Both the position numbers and the translations under genes were made by a program. The notes under the pieces were generated by a model. It ran no database searches and had not been told where the DNA came from. It saw nothing but the letters and a program-made list of their open reading frames with translations. Shown piece by piece: positions 31,249 to 40,920 of a stretch of 64,000 nucleotides of DNA; position 1 is the stretch's first letter, and each line of letters opens with the position of its first letter. This DNA comes from Myxococcales bacterium (GTDB taxonomy: Bacteria > Myxococcota_A > Polyangia > Haliangiales > Haliangiaceae): NCBI GenBank assembly GCA_016716835.1, contig JADJUW010000001.1, positions 2,401,001 to 2,465,000 of the forward strand, given 5' to 3'.

Positions 31249-31701
31249 ATGGATCTCAACGCAGAAATTGCCGCTCTCAACAAGGTGCTAAACGTCGCGA
31301 CCCTCGCCGGCATCAACCTCGAGCTGGTATCACAGGGCGGGCCCGCGTTGCGTGGGGTTTGGAACGTCGCGGACGGCCGCACGCAGCAAGTGCGCATCGT
31401 CGTCAGCGGCAGCACCCCGTCGGGCCCGCTCATTACGATTTGGTCGCCGGCCCTCGAAAAGAAAAAAGGCGTCTTTGGCGGGCTGTCGGCCAAGCTCATG
31501 CAGCATCTCCTAATGGAAAACCACAAGCGCTCATTTGCGCGCTTCGCGGTGATCGAGCGCAAGGATGACTATCTGGTCGTCGCCAATATCGACCACTTCG
31601 TCGACACGCTCGATCCCGACGAACTACGCGCAAGCTGTGGCCTGGTGGCGTCGGCCGCCGATGACATCGAGAAGCAATTCAGCTCCGGCGACGATATGTA
31701 A
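31249..31701 (+). CDS. YbjN/CesT-chaperone-like small protein
   Basis: A 150-residue cytosolic protein directly behind the M48 peptidase. The pattern fits the YbjN/type-III-chaperone-like alpha+beta fold: LNKVLNVATLAGINLELV, VRIVVSGSTPSGPLITIWSP, HLLMENHKRSFARFAVIER, YLVVANIDHFVDTLDPDEL, and the acidic end ADDIEKQFSSGDD. This is a fold-level resemblance only. The tight coupling suggests it binds or delivers a substrate to the peptidase, which is inference. Confidence 0.65.
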   Translation: MDLNAEIAALNKVLNVATLAGINLELVSQGGPALRGVWNVADGRTQQVRIVVSGSTPSGPLITIWSPALEKKKGVFGGLSAKLMQHLLMENHKRSFARFAVIERKDDYLVVANIDHFVDTLDPDELRASCGLVASAADDIEKQFSSGDDM

Positions 31702-31722
31702 GCGTCGCGACGCGCCGTAGCT

Positions 31723-32592
31723 TTACGCGAGCAAGGCGCGAAGCTTGTGCAACTCGGGCTTGGGCGTGGTGCCGTTGGGATACTTAAGCTTAAGGCCGCG
31801 CAGCGTCTGCACCACGATCTCCGCGACGGTCTTGCGCATGTAACTCTTGGAATCGGCCGGAATGGCGTACCACGGCGCATACGCCGTCGAGGTCGCGCGC
31901 AGGGCGTCTTCATAAGCGTGCATGTAATCGCCCCACTTCTTGCGCATTTCGACATCGACCGGCGAGAACTTCCAATTGGCCTTCTTATCGTCGATGCGTT
32001 CGACGAGGCGCTTAGCCTGCTCTGCCTTGGAAACATTTAGGAAAAACTTAAGGATCACCGTGCCATTGCGCGCCCAATGGCGCTCGAAGTCACAGATCGA
32101 CTGATAGCGCTCCTTCCACAGCGCGTTTCCCGCCGCCGCCGCGCGCGGCAGACGTTGCGCGGCGAGGTACTGCGGCATCACCTTGACGGCTAGCACTTCT
32201 TCATAGTGACTGCGATTAAAGACGCCGATGTGCCCCTTGGGCGGCATTGCCTGCGCGATGCGCCACATGTAGTCGTGATCGAGTTCGGTCGTCGATGGCG
32301 CCTTGAACGAGGTAACCTCGCAGCCCGCGGGATTGACGCCCGAGAGCACCGCGCGGATGGTGCCGTCCTTGCCGGCGGCATCCATGGCTTGAAACACCAG
32401 CAGCAAGCCGTAGCGATTGTCCGCCGCCAGCACGGTTTGCAGCTCCGACAGCTCGGCGACGAGCGCCGCAAGGTCGGTGCGGTTTTGCGCCTTGTCGCTG
32501 TTGCCATCCGGAGCGGTCGGTTGGCGGCGCAGCCGAAACGACTTGGGATGGACGCGATACTCGCTGCGTCCGAACTCATATAAATCGCTCAT
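31723..32592 (-). CDS. ppk2: Polyphosphate kinase 2 family protein
   Basis: A 289-residue P-loop kinase that moves phosphate between polyphosphate and nucleotides. Walker A is QAMDAAGKDGTIR (about 69-80). The PPK2 DE(R/H) region is GVFNRSHYEEVLAVKV (about 123-138), with ERYQSICDFERHW and LNVSKAEQAKRLVERIDD as lid elements. DAMRKKW-type residues appear as VEMRKKWGDYMHAYEDAL. The single-domain length fits one-domain PPK2 enzymes that phosphorylate AMP and/or ADP. It is convergent with the M48 operon. Confidence 0.92.
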   Translation of the reverse strand: MSDLYEFGRSEYRVHPKSFRLRRQPTAPDGNSDKAQNRTDLAALVAELSELQTVLAADNRYGLLLVFQAMDAAGKDGTIRAVLSGVNPAGCEVTSFKAPSTTELDHDYMWRIAQAMPPKGHIGVFNRSHYEEVLAVKVMPQYLAAQRLPRAAAAGNALWKERYQSICDFERHWARNGTVILKFFLNVSKAEQAKRLVERIDDKKANWKFSPVDVEMRKKWGDYMHAYEDALRATSTAYAPWYAIPADSKSYMRKTVAEIVVQTLRGLKLKYPNGTTPKPELHKLRALLA

Positions 32593-32652
32593 GCCGCGAC
32601 GCTACCACACCCGCGCTTTACCGCGCCGCGTGCGCGCGCTAGGCTGCCGCCA

Positions 32653-34902
32653 ATGCCGTTTCACGACAAACCGCGCGTCGCCGGCGGGCTGGCCTCGGTC
32701 GCCCACGCGATGGACCACATCGCACGCCGTGCGGGGTTGCGTCGCGGCACCAAGGCCTTGCTCGTGCTCAACCAAATCGGCGGGACGGATTGCCCCGGCT
32801 GCGCCTGGCCCGAGCCCGCCGACCGCTCGAGCTTTGAATTTTGTGAAAACGGTGCCAAGGCAGTGGCCGAAGAAGCGATGGCGGCGCGCGCCGATGCGGC
32901 GTTTTTTGCCGCCCAGCCGATCAGCGATCTGCGCGGCTGGAGCGACTTTGAACTCGGCGCGGCCGGCCGGCTCGCGCAGCCGCTGGTCAAGCGCGCCGGC
33001 GCGGGCCACTACACGCCCATCGCGTGGGACGACGCAATTGGCCTGTGGGCCAGCGAAATGCGCGCCGCGGGGCCCGCTCGCACCGCGCTGTATACGTCGG
33101 GCCGCGCCAGCAACGAGGCGGCGTTTGTCTACCAGCTGCTCGGGCGCATGCTGGGCAGCAACAACTTTCCCGATTGCTCGAACATGTGCCACGAATCGAG
33201 CGGGGTCGCGCTCAAGGCCACCGTCGGCGTTGGCAAGGGCACGGTACAGCTCGACGACTTTGCGCGCGCTGACCTAATCTTGGTGATCGGACAAAATCCC
33301 GGCACCAACCATCCGCGCATGCTCTCGACATTGCGCGAGGCCCGCGCCGCCGGGGCGACGATCATCAGCGTTAATCCGCTTCGCGAGGTTGGCCTGGCCC
33401 GCTTCGCCCATCCGCAAGCGCCGATGGATATCTTGCGCGGCGGCGGCGAACTGGCCACCGAGCACATTGCCGTCGCCATCGGCGGTGATTTGGCACTCAT
33501 GCAAGGCGTTGGCAAGGCGCTGCTCGCGCGCGCGGCCGCGGCGCCGGACGCGAGCAGCGTGCTCGATCACGCGTTTATCGTCACGCACACCAGCGACTTC
33601 GACGACTACGCGGCGCACGTCGCGACGCTAGCGTGGGATGACCTCGAAGCCCGCAGCGGCGTGCCGCGTGCCGCCATCGAACAGCTTGCCGATCGCTACG
33701 CCCGTGCCGAGCGCACCATCGTTTGTTGGGCCATGGGGCTCACCCAACAGCCGCACGCCGTCGCCACCATCCAAGAAATCGTCAACGTCATGTTGCTGCG
33801 CGGCAATGTCGGACGTCCCGGCGCCGGTCTATGTCCGGTACGCGGACATTCAAATGTGCAGGGCGATCGCACCATGGGCATCGATCACCACCTGCCGCCG
33901 TTTGCCGCGGCGATGGAGGCCGCGTTTGGTTTTGTCGCGCCCACCGCGCCGGGGCTCGACGTCGTCGGCACCATCGCCGCCGGCGAGCGCGGCGAGCTCG
34001 ACGTCATCGCGTTTCTCGGCGGCAACCTGGTTTCGGCCGCGCCCGACACCGACCGCACCGCCGCCGCGATGGCCCGCAGCAAGCTAACCGTGCACATCGC
34101 GACCAAGCTCAATCGCACCCAGCTCTATCCCGGCGAGGTCTCGCTCATCTTGCCGTGCCTGGGCCGCACAGATCGCGACGTCAGCAGCGCCGGTGAGCAA
34201 TTCGTCACCGTTGAAGATTCGATGGGGCTCGTGCATGCCTCGCGCGGTCGGCTGCCGCCCCCAAGCCCCGCGCTGCGCAGCGAGGTTGCCATGCTGTGTG
34301 CGCTTGGCGAGGCGTTGTTTGACGATGAGCGCGTGCCATGGGCGGCATGGGCACAAGACTATGGGGCGATTCGCCAGGCCATCGCGCAGATCGTACCGGG
34401 CTTCGCCGGCTTTGCCGAAACCGTCGCCCGCGGCGAAACCTTGCAGCTCGCCAATGCGGCCGCGGATCGCGACTTCCACACCCAAACCGGCAAAGCGCGC
34501 TTCACCTGCAATCAAGGTCCCAGCCTGGACGTGGCGCCCGGCCACCTTCGACTTATGACCATCCGCTCGCACGATCAATTTAACACGACCATCTACGGCA
34601 ACGACGACCGTTATCGCGGCATCACCGACGAACGCCGCGTGATATTTATGAATACCTACGACATGGCCGCACGGGGTTTGCACGAAGGCCAGTGGGTCGA
34701 CCTCACCTCTCACTTTGCGGGTCAGCAGCGCACGGCGCCTCGTTTTTTGATCGTGCCGTATGATTTGCCGCGCGGGGCCGCCGCCAGCTATTTTCCCGAG
34801 GCCAACGCGTTGGTGCCGCTTGAAAGCGTCGCGCTTGGCTCGGGCACGCCGACCTCAAAGTGGATCGAGATTTCGCTGTGGCCGAGCGAGCCGAGGGCAT
34901 GA
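32653..34902 (+). CDS. FdhF/YdeP-family molybdopterin oxidoreductase
   Basis: A 749-residue bis-MGD enzyme of the YdeP/CbbBc type, related to formate dehydrogenase alpha subunits. The N-terminus has the subgroup motif NQIGGTDCPGCAWPEP. Next come LGSNNFPDCSNMCHESSGVA, LILVIGQNPGTNHPRML, PVRGHSNVQGDRTMG and the C-terminal MGD-binding TIRSHDQFNTTIYGNDDRY. The FeS-binding N-terminal domain of true formate dehydrogenases is missing. In E. coli YdeP contributes to acid resistance, but the reaction is unknown. The stop overlaps the start of the transporter gene (ATGA). Confidence 0.9.
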   Translation: MPFHDKPRVAGGLASVAHAMDHIARRAGLRRGTKALLVLNQIGGTDCPGCAWPEPADRSSFEFCENGAKAVAEEAMAARADAAFFAAQPISDLRGWSDFELGAAGRLAQPLVKRAGAGHYTPIAWDDAIGLWASEMRAAGPARTALYTSGRASNEAAFVYQLLGRMLGSNNFPDCSNMCHESSGVALKATVGVGKGTVQLDDFARADLILVIGQNPGTNHPRMLSTLREARAAGATIISVNPLREVGLARFAHPQAPMDILRGGGELATEHIAVAIGGDLALMQGVGKALLARAAAAPDASSVLDHAFIVTHTSDFDDYAAHVATLAWDDLEARSGVPRAAIEQLADRYARAERTIVCWAMGLTQQPHAVATIQEIVNVMLLRGNVGRPGAGLCPVRGHSNVQGDRTMGIDHHLPPFAAAMEAAFGFVAPTAPGLDVVGTIAAGERGELDVIAFLGGNLVSAAPDTDRTAAAMARSKLTVHIATKLNRTQLYPGEVSLILPCLGRTDRDVSSAGEQFVTVEDSMGLVHASRGRLPPPSPALRSEVAMLCALGEALFDDERVPWAAWAQDYGAIRQAIAQIVPGFAGFAETVARGETLQLANAAADRDFHTQTGKARFTCNQGPSLDVAPGHLRLMTIRSHDQFNTTIYGNDDRYRGITDERRVIFMNTYDMAARGLHEGQWVDLTSHFAGQQRTAPRFLIVPYDLPRGAAASYFPEANALVPLESVALGSGTPTSKWIEISLWPSEPRA
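33833..33847. repeat. Iterated palindrome TGTCCG-N5-CGGACA, copy 6
   Basis: GTCCG-GTACG-CGGAC, flanked by T and A, giving 6-bp arms. It lies in the YdeP-like gene across the conserved codons for PVRGH. Confidence 0.7.
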
Positions 34903-35837
34903 CCGCAACCCCTCTCGTGCCCACGCCGGCGTCCGTGCCGGCATGGAGCCACCGCACGGCGCACCTCATGCTGCATCTAACGGTGCTGGTATGGGGCTTT
35001 ACCGCCGTGGTCGGGAAGCTTATCGACATCCCCGCGACCTCGCTCGTATGGTATCGCCAGATCTTAGTCGTCGGCCTCTTGGGCGCGTGGTTCGCCCTTC
35101 GTCAGCAGGCCATTTCAATCCCACGGCCGATGGCGGTCAAGCTCCTCGGCATTGGCCTGCTCTTATCCGCACATTGGGTGACGTTTTACGCTTGCGTCAA
35201 GATGACGACGGCGTCGCTGGCGGCGCTTTGCATCGCCACGGTGCCGTTGCTCACGTCGCTGTTAGAACCGTTGGTCTTTGGCCGTGCCGTGCGGGGGCGT
35301 GAAATTGTTATTGGCGCCATCGCGCTGGTCGCCGTGGCGGCCCTGGTCGGCAATACGCCTGCGGTTTTCGGCCGCGGTCAATGGCTTGGCTTTGGCGTTG
35401 GCATGGCCTCGGCGGCGCTCGCCGGTATCTTCGGCACGCTCAATGGCCACATAGTCAGAAATTCAGATATTTCGCCTTTGGCGATGACGTGGTGGGAGCT
35501 GACCTTTGGCGCCGCATGGCTGTCGCTTGCCCTGCTCGTTTTTCCATCCGGCTTCGTGAACCCTGAGGCGATTACCACCCGCGATTGGGCGTGGCTGCTC
35601 GTGCTCGCGATCGGCTGCACGATCTTGCCGTGGATGTGGAGCCTGCGCGTGCTCAAGACCCTGGCCCCGTATGCCGTTGCCCTCGCTACGGCCCTGGAGC
35701 CGGTTTACGCGATGGTGTTCGCGTATCTCGCCTTCCCCGCCAGTGAGCGCCTGGGCACAGGTTTCTATCTCGGTACGCTGGGCCTGATAGCGCTCATTAT
35801 TGTGCACTCGCGCTTTGAGCGGCGGTCACTGCAGTAG
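34899..35837 (+). CDS. EamA-family (DMT) transporter
   Basis: A 312-residue protein with ten predicted transmembrane segments in two EamA repeats (LTVLVWGFTAVVGKLIDIP; LLLSAHWVTFYACVKMTTAS; then LAGIFGTLNGHIVR and PYAVALATALEPVYAMVFAYL). The ATG at 34899 overlaps the YdeP-like stop by four bases, so translation is coupled. DMT carriers export amino acids, purines or other metabolites. The substrate is unknown. The conserved ALEPV segment in the second half is typical. Confidence 0.87.
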   Translation: MTATPLVPTPASVPAWSHRTAHLMLHLTVLVWGFTAVVGKLIDIPATSLVWYRQILVVGLLGAWFALRQQAISIPRPMAVKLLGIGLLLSAHWVTFYACVKMTTASLAALCIATVPLLTSLLEPLVFGRAVRGREIVIGAIALVAVAALVGNTPAVFGRGQWLGFGVGMASAALAGIFGTLNGHIVRNSDISPLAMTWWELTFGAAWLSLALLVFPSGFVNPEAITTRDWAWLLVLAIGCTILPWMWSLRVLKTLAPYAVALATALEPVYAMVFAYLAFPASERLGTGFYLGTLGLIALIIVHSRFERRSLQ

Positions 35838-35916
35838 CCACCTGCTGTGACTTTCATCGCACCGCATGAACAATCGCACTTGGATCCGACGGACATCTCC
35901 AGTAGTGTGCCGACCA

Positions 35917-36996
35917 ATGCGATTAAACAAATTTGCTCCTAGCATCGTTCTCCCCTTTTTCTTGCTCGCGGCGGCAGGCTGCCCAGGTTCAGATCCGGAA
36001 CCGCTACCACCACCTCCGCCGCCGCCGCCGCCGGGCTGCACCGCCATCACGGTCGATGGCATCGCGCTCGCCCGCACGCAAGAGGGCTATACGTCGTACG
36101 AAGGCGCGCCAAATCCTGGCGTCGACGGCGCCGCCCCTGACTTCTTCTCGCTGCAGTTTTATCAGCTCGAAGGCTTTGTCACCGACGGCACGGTCGACCT
36201 TACGGCCGGCGCCAACGCCAACTACGCCACGTGCACCGAGTGCGCGCTACTTTACGGCGACATCGACCAAGAAAACCAAACCACCGGCAAGATTTACTAT
36301 CAATCGGCCGGCTCGCTGACGCTGACCGCCGATCCATACAAGCTCAACCTACAAGGCACGATCACGGGCCTTAAGCTGATCGAAGTCACCATCAACGATG
36401 AGACCTTTGAATCGACCGCCGTCGCCGGTGGCGGTTGCATTGAAGTCAGTGGCACCTTCACCATGGATTACTCTGGCTGGAGCTGCGATTACGACACCAC
36501 CTTCGGCACCGATGACCCAAATGGCGAGCCGCCCGTCGATGGCGCGTGTGATTGTGAATGTGGCGAAGTGACTGACCCTGATTGCGCGCAATTCTCGCCA
36601 ACCGTCAACGGCTGCGAAGCCGCGGAAACCTGCGGCGGCGGCGGCACCTGTATTGCGGCGTTCGACATCTACACCCCAACCGCTTGCACCACTGGCACCT
36701 GCGTGTCGCGCAACGCGCTCGTCCAATTTGGCGGCGTGGGCTCCCCCGTTGACTATTGCGAATCCAACGGCGACCTCATCGACACCGCCGCGATCGGCGT
36801 CATTTGCGCCGACCAAGACAGCACCTTCTTCTGCGGCGTCGACGCTGGCATCGCGAAGGGCATTTGCGCCCTCAACGGCGCCGACTACATGTGTGAGAAA
36901 GCCTGCCGCATTGGCGGTACCGATTGCGCGGGCAACGAAACTTGTACGCCACTTGATACCGACGCCCCAACCGGCACCTGCCGTCCGAACACCTAA
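35917..36996 (+). CDS. Cys-rich lipoprotein, unknown function
   Basis: A 359-residue lipoprotein. The ATG at 35917 gives a signal peptide NKFAPSIVLPFFLLAAAGC (lipobox AAAGC). It is followed by an acidic linker and a ten-proline run (PLPPPPPPPPPPGC). The middle is beta-rich. The last ~180 residues contain many Cys in pairs (CDCECGEVTDPDC, CEAAETCGGGGTC, CTTGTC, CGVDAGIAKGIC, CEKACRIGGTDC), probably disulfide-bonded. This modular style is common in myxobacterial surface lipoproteins. No function is assignable. Confidence 0.75.
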   Translation: MRLNKFAPSIVLPFFLLAAAGCPGSDPEPLPPPPPPPPPGCTAITVDGIALARTQEGYTSYEGAPNPGVDGAAPDFFSLQFYQLEGFVTDGTVDLTAGANANYATCTECALLYGDIDQENQTTGKIYYQSAGSLTLTADPYKLNLQGTITGLKLIEVTINDETFESTAVAGGGCIEVSGTFTMDYSGWSCDYDTTFGTDDPNGEPPVDGACDCECGEVTDPDCAQFSPTVNGCEAAETCGGGGTCIAAFDIYTPTACTTGTCVSRNALVQFGGVGSPVDYCESNGDLIDTAAIGVICADQDSTFFCGVDAGIAKGICALNGADYMCEKACRIGGTDCAGNETCTPLDTDAPTGTCRPNT

Positions 36997-37072
36997 CCAT
37001 TCGCAATCGCCCGCGCCGACCTCAGCTCGGCGCGCGGCCTGATGGCACACTGCTTGCTTAGTTGCTATCGCG

Positions 37073-38584
37073 ATGAACGCCATCAGCGACAGTTCTAGGC
37101 GAACCTTGTTCAGCAGCACCATGGTGTGGCGCCTTTGCGTCATCGCTGTAACTTGCGGTGCCTGCGCCAGCACGCCGCGCCGGCTCATTTACGAGCAAAC
37201 GCCGCGCCGGCTTATTTTCGAGCAAGCGCTGCCGCTGCGTCTAAGAGGAGCAACCGATGTCGCAACTGTGGAGTTGCCCGCCATCGACGCAGCCCGCCAG
37301 ACATCGTTCCTACTTGAGGCCACGATCATCGCCAATTGCACGCCATGGTTACGGGTGACGCTGCCCGATGGGGTAACCATCGGGGTGGGCGACGATGATG
37401 TCCCGTGGCAACGCCTGCTCATCGCCAGACGCCTAGCTACGCCCGCTCCGACCGAGGCCGTGGCTACCCCGCCAGCGTCGGCTCCGGCATCAACGAGCGC
37501 TCCGGTCGCCGCACCCGTTGTAGCTCCCGGACGCTGGCAAGTGCAAGCCACCGAATCGTGGCCTGGGCAGTTGGAATTTTTACGCCAACGCCAGCAGCGA
37601 TGCGCCAGACGCAAGTCATATCGATTTTCGCGGGAGTACGTCCTCAACGCTACCACCCTGCGCATCGAGGCGGACGTGCCGCAAGAGTCAGATGATGCCA
37701 TGTTGCACGTAAGACTCTATGAACTCGGCACGCCCGCAAAGCCCGAGGTAGCAGCAGCGATGCCGGCGGCCGCGACGCTTGACGTTGCCGTGGTGTCGCA
37801 CGCGAAACCGACCGGTCCCGCACCAGCCCCAAAACGCGAGCGCCCCGCGCCACCAAAAGTGAAATCCGCGGTGTGGGTTGCGGGCGCTTGGACATGGGAT
37901 GGAGCCCCAGGCAAATGGGTTTGGGTCAAAGGCTATTACCGCGAACCGAGCGAACGCCCCGCACTGCGTAAGCCAAGCCGTGCGGCGCCGGTTGTCGGCG
38001 CGCGTTGGCAAGATGGATATTGGGTTTGGTTCCCCGGCAACGGCGAGTGGAAATGGCGCTTGGGTTATTGGTTGCCTCCCGTCCCGCATAATGATCAACC
38101 AACAGAGCCACCGCCCATTCGCGGCTCGGTGTGGCGCAATGGCCAATGGATTGGCAAAGGAGCCAGCTTTGTGTGGAAAGCCGGTAATTGGAAACGCCCT
38201 CCCAACCCGGTTGAAGTCAAGCCGCCAAGGCAAAGTGTCAGCGCGACCTGGGTAGACGGTTTTTGGTCGATCGTCGAGCAAGCGTGGGTATGGACGCCAG
38301 GCCGCTATCTCGACGATCGCCCCGCGCCGCCGCCGGCCAAGCCAGAGCAATCTGGCGTCGCGCCACATCCGCATGCCGTTTGGCTCGCCGGCTATTGGCG
38401 ATGGCAAGATGCCGCGTATCAGTGGATCGACGGTCGCTGGGAGCTGCCGCCTGGCGAGCAATACGTCTGGGTGCCCGATCCGCCGGTAAACGGCGTCGTC
38501 ACCGGCGGTCGCTGGAGGATCGACGTAACAATCCAAGTGCCGCCGGCAACCATCGTCGTGCCCGCGCCACGTAGGCGCCCATGA
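37073..38584 (+). CDS. YXWGXW-repeat envelope protein
   Basis: Up to 503 residues. The N-terminus carries a signal-like segment VWRLCVIAVTCGACA, and an ATG at 37121 just before it is an alternative start. A direct duplication TPRRLIYEQ-TPRRLIFEQ follows. The C-terminal half holds YXWGXW-like units: VWVAGAWTWDGAPGKWVWVK, RWQDGYWVWFPGNGEWKWRL, VWRNGQWIGKGASFVWKAGN, TWVDGFWSIVEQAWVWTPGR, VWLAGYWRWQDAAYQWIDGR. The spacing by Pro/Lys-rich linkers suggests a chain of small Trp-rich modules in the periplasm or on the surface. The role of the repeat is unknown. Confidence 0.78.
   Translation: MNAISDSSRRTLFSSTMVWRLCVIAVTCGACASTPRRLIYEQTPRRLIFEQALPLRLRGATDVATVELPAIDAARQTSFLLEATIIANCTPWLRVTLPDGVTIGVGDDDVPWQRLLIARRLATPAPTEAVATPPASAPASTSAPVAAPVVAPGRWQVQATESWPGQLEFLRQRQQRCARRKSYRFSREYVLNATTLRIEADVPQESDDAMLHVRLYELGTPAKPEVAAAMPAAATLDVAVVSHAKPTGPAPAPKRERPAPPKVKSAVWVAGAWTWDGAPGKWVWVKGYYREPSERPALRKPSRAAPVVGARWQDGYWVWFPGNGEWKWRLGYWLPPVPHNDQPTEPPPIRGSVWRNGQWIGKGASFVWKAGNWKRPPNPVEVKPPRQSVSATWVDGFWSIVEQAWVWTPGRYLDDRPAPPPAKPEQSGVAPHPHAVWLAGYWRWQDAAYQWIDGRWELPPGEQYVWVPDPPVNGVVTGGRWRIDVTIQVPPATIVVPAPRRRP
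37172..37225 (+). repeat. 27-bp in-frame tandem duplication
   Basis: Two adjacent 27-base units, 37172-37198 and 37199-37225, differ at two positions. They encode TPRRLIYEQ and TPRRLIFEQ near the N-terminus of the YXWGXW protein. This looks like a recent slippage or duplication event. Confidence 0.85.
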
Positions 38585-38787
38585 AGGTCGCTCGCCCAAT
38601 AGACACATGGCCACGCTGGTTTCGCTCGCTGGCGCGGAACATGCGAGCTGGGCCGTGGCGCTAAATTTTGCCGAACGCGGGGCGTATACCCGGTCAACCC
38701 CGAGGCTTGAGGCTAGTGGCCCAGCCGTTCCCGATGCCTACTATCTGATCGATCGAGAGCGAGCAGAGCAGTTGGCGTCGTATCCGA

Positions 38788-40788
38788 CTATTCCGGAAGC
38801 GCGGTTACCGTCGTCGGCAACGCACCGTTGTAAATAGTGCCGCCTGGGCCGCTATAAGCGAGCGTGCCGCCAAGGGCATCCGCGGCAAAGCGCACGGTGG
38901 CCTCGCGGCCGTCGGCAAAGCTGATGACCACGCCTAGGTGGTCGCTGCCTGGCTCGGTGCTGGCGCCGGTCACGTCGCCGTCTAGGCTCATGACGTGCAA
39001 ATAGCGGCGGTCGCCACCGCTGGTGGTCTGGTCGTAGCGATAGCCACCGGCGACGTCAAATTCGCCATTCCACGCGTGGGTGCTCGGCGTTGGTGCCCCG
39101 GGCTCGATGCGCCTCACTACGAGCGTCGAGTCGTCGCCCGCGAAAGTCGCCTGCGCGCCGCTCAGCGCTGGCTCAATGGGCGAGTTGACTTGCCAGATCT
39201 GGGTCGTGCCCGCGGCCGTGTTGACGTGATCAAACACCACCACGGTGTTGGGCGCCAAAAACACCAAGGCGCGTCGCACCGCGGTGACGTCGGCGTGGCC
39301 ATCGTAGGCATCGGTGACATCGACCGAAACGTAGAACCACCCATCGCCCTGGGCCACCGCGCGCACCTGCGACGTCGTGCCTTCGCGCTGCCGAATGTCG
39401 CCCTCGCCGTTGCTCAGCCGCACCAGGTTATGCAGCGCCTCTTCTTGGCTGATACCCGACGTCGATTGGATATTGCTGTCATAGGCGAGCCACTCGCGTT
39501 TAAACAACATCAGCGATCCTTGATCGCGATGCGCATGCGATTCGTTATAGGTGCCGGCGATCAGCGAAAGCCACGTTGCATCCGGCTCCCAACTCGAGCG
39601 CGCATAGATTTGCCCCGTGCCTTCGGCGACATATGAGAGCCCCAGGCCCGCATTGCCCTCGCTTGGCACCAGCGGCCGCGGCGTCAGGTCGGGCAAGTCA
39701 TAGATAAAATCGTAGACCGCCAGCGAATGCTGCGTCATCTCGGGCACCGAGCTCGCCGCCAGCAAGGCGCGCGCGTGCGCCGCGATCGGCTCGTCTGCAA
39801 ACATATACGACAAGATCAGCAGATACGACCGATGATAGTCAAACAGGCTCGCCGTGGCGTCGCGCGCGTGATCCCCAATCGGCGCGATGCGGTCGAGGGT
39901 CGGCACGATGGCGTGCATCATCGCCAACATCGAGGCACGGGTATGGCCCGTCAGCTCGCCGAGATCCTCGCCACTCGAATGCTCCCACCAGTCATAGAGC
40001 TCAAACAAGCGATACATGGCGACGCCATAGCCGGTGCCTTCGAGCGAGCCACCGCCAGGCATCTCGGCCTCAAATTTACTGACAACCTCGATCGCGATTT
40101 TTTCCTCGCGGAATTTCTCGATCCATTCCGCCGCGCGCGGCAGCTCGCCGTTGGCCGCGATGCCGAGCATCATCGTCGCGCGAATGAAGCTATAATAGTA
40201 ATTGTTGGCCGGATTGGTCACCGACCACCCGCTCCACGGCATGCTCTGCCCCCCCCACGTCGCGTCTTCGTGGTTCCATACGTTCCACACCGCCTGGTCG
40301 GCCAGCGCCATCCAGCGCTCGCGCTGCGCGCCGCTGACTTGCGGGTAGCACCAGTCGTAGGTCAGCGCGATATCGCCGACGTGAATCCCCACCTCGAGAT
40401 AGCTGTCACGCGCCAAGTACGGGGCCTCGCCACTTTCGATCAGCGCGTACTCGCTGTCGACGTAGGCGTCAATCTGCGCCACCGCGAAGTTACAATACTG
40501 TGGCTCGCCGGTGAGCTGCCCCATCAGCGCGACGTGCCATGCGCGAAAATCGTAGAGGTCTTGGCCCTCGATCTGAAGATCGACGAGATACTTGAAATGC
40601 GTCGCGGCCGGACGCTCGTCGGCGAGCAGGCCGCGCAGCCGCTCGGCGTTATTGCCGATGTAGATGCGCGGGTGCTCGCTCGAAAACTGCGGACCGTCTT
40701 TGCCCTTGCAGGCGACGAGTTGAGATGAGAATACGGCCGCAGCAACGGCCACTACCGCCGCGGCCGTTGCCTGATTGAATTTCCCCAT
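38788..40788 (-). CDS. Heparinase II/III-like lipoprotein (polysaccharide lyase type)
   Basis: A 666-residue protein. The ATG at 40788 is chosen because it starts a lipoprotein signal (MGKFNQATAAAVVAVAAAVF, lipobox LVAC). The N-terminal ~350 residues form an alpha-rich toroid with WNVWNHEDATW, NNYYYSFIRATMMLG and EGTGYGVAMYRLFELYDWW. The heparinase II/III signature then appears: YARSSWEPDATWLSLIAG, NESHAHRDQGSLMLFKREW, LAYDSN, with Asn-Glu and His-x-His as likely catalytic residues. A beta-sandwich C-terminus follows. It probably degrades an acidic polysaccharide at the cell surface. No other carbohydrate genes are adjacent. Confidence 0.8.
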   Translation of the reverse strand: MGKFNQATAAAVVAVAAAVFSSQLVACKGKDGPQFSSEHPRIYIGNNAERLRGLLADERPAATHFKYLVDLQIEGQDLYDFRAWHVALMGQLTGEPQYCNFAVAQIDAYVDSEYALIESGEAPYLARDSYLEVGIHVGDIALTYDWCYPQVSGAQRERWMALADQAVWNVWNHEDATWGGQSMPWSGWSVTNPANNYYYSFIRATMMLGIAANGELPRAAEWIEKFREEKIAIEVVSKFEAEMPGGGSLEGTGYGVAMYRLFELYDWWEHSSGEDLGELTGHTRASMLAMMHAIVPTLDRIAPIGDHARDATASLFDYHRSYLLILSYMFADEPIAAHARALLAASSVPEMTQHSLAVYDFIYDLPDLTPRPLVPSEGNAGLGLSYVAEGTGQIYARSSWEPDATWLSLIAGTYNESHAHRDQGSLMLFKREWLAYDSNIQSTSGISQEEALHNLVRLSNGEGDIRQREGTTSQVRAVAQGDGWFYVSVDVTDAYDGHADVTAVRRALVFLAPNTVVVFDHVNTAAGTTQIWQVNSPIEPALSGAQATFAGDDSTLVVRRIEPGAPTPSTHAWNGEFDVAGGYRYDQTTSGGDRRYLHVMSLDGDVTGASTEPGSDHLGVVISFADGREATVRFAADALGGTLAYSGPGGTIYNGALPTTVTALPE

Positions 40789-40920
40789 GGCGGAAGCATA
40801 ACGGGAACCGGCGTGCGGCCGAAGAATCCACCGCGATTTGTCTAAAACGAGGCCCCTGTCCGCGTCCTGCTGGCGCAATTTCGATAGCTTAGCTTGACAG
40901 CGTCTGCGTGTGCGATAACC

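Noticed and set aside
36015..36030. CCG repeat run as a microsatellite
   Set aside because: It is the coding sequence of the proline run after the lipobox, usual in such lipoproteins.
38607..38837. A 76-residue plus-strand frame
   Set aside because: No recognisable features, no ribosome site, and its end overlaps the heparinase gene; likely chance.
39727..40728. A 333-residue plus-strand frame
   Set aside because: Antisense to the heparinase-like gene, which has a signal peptide and conserved motifs.
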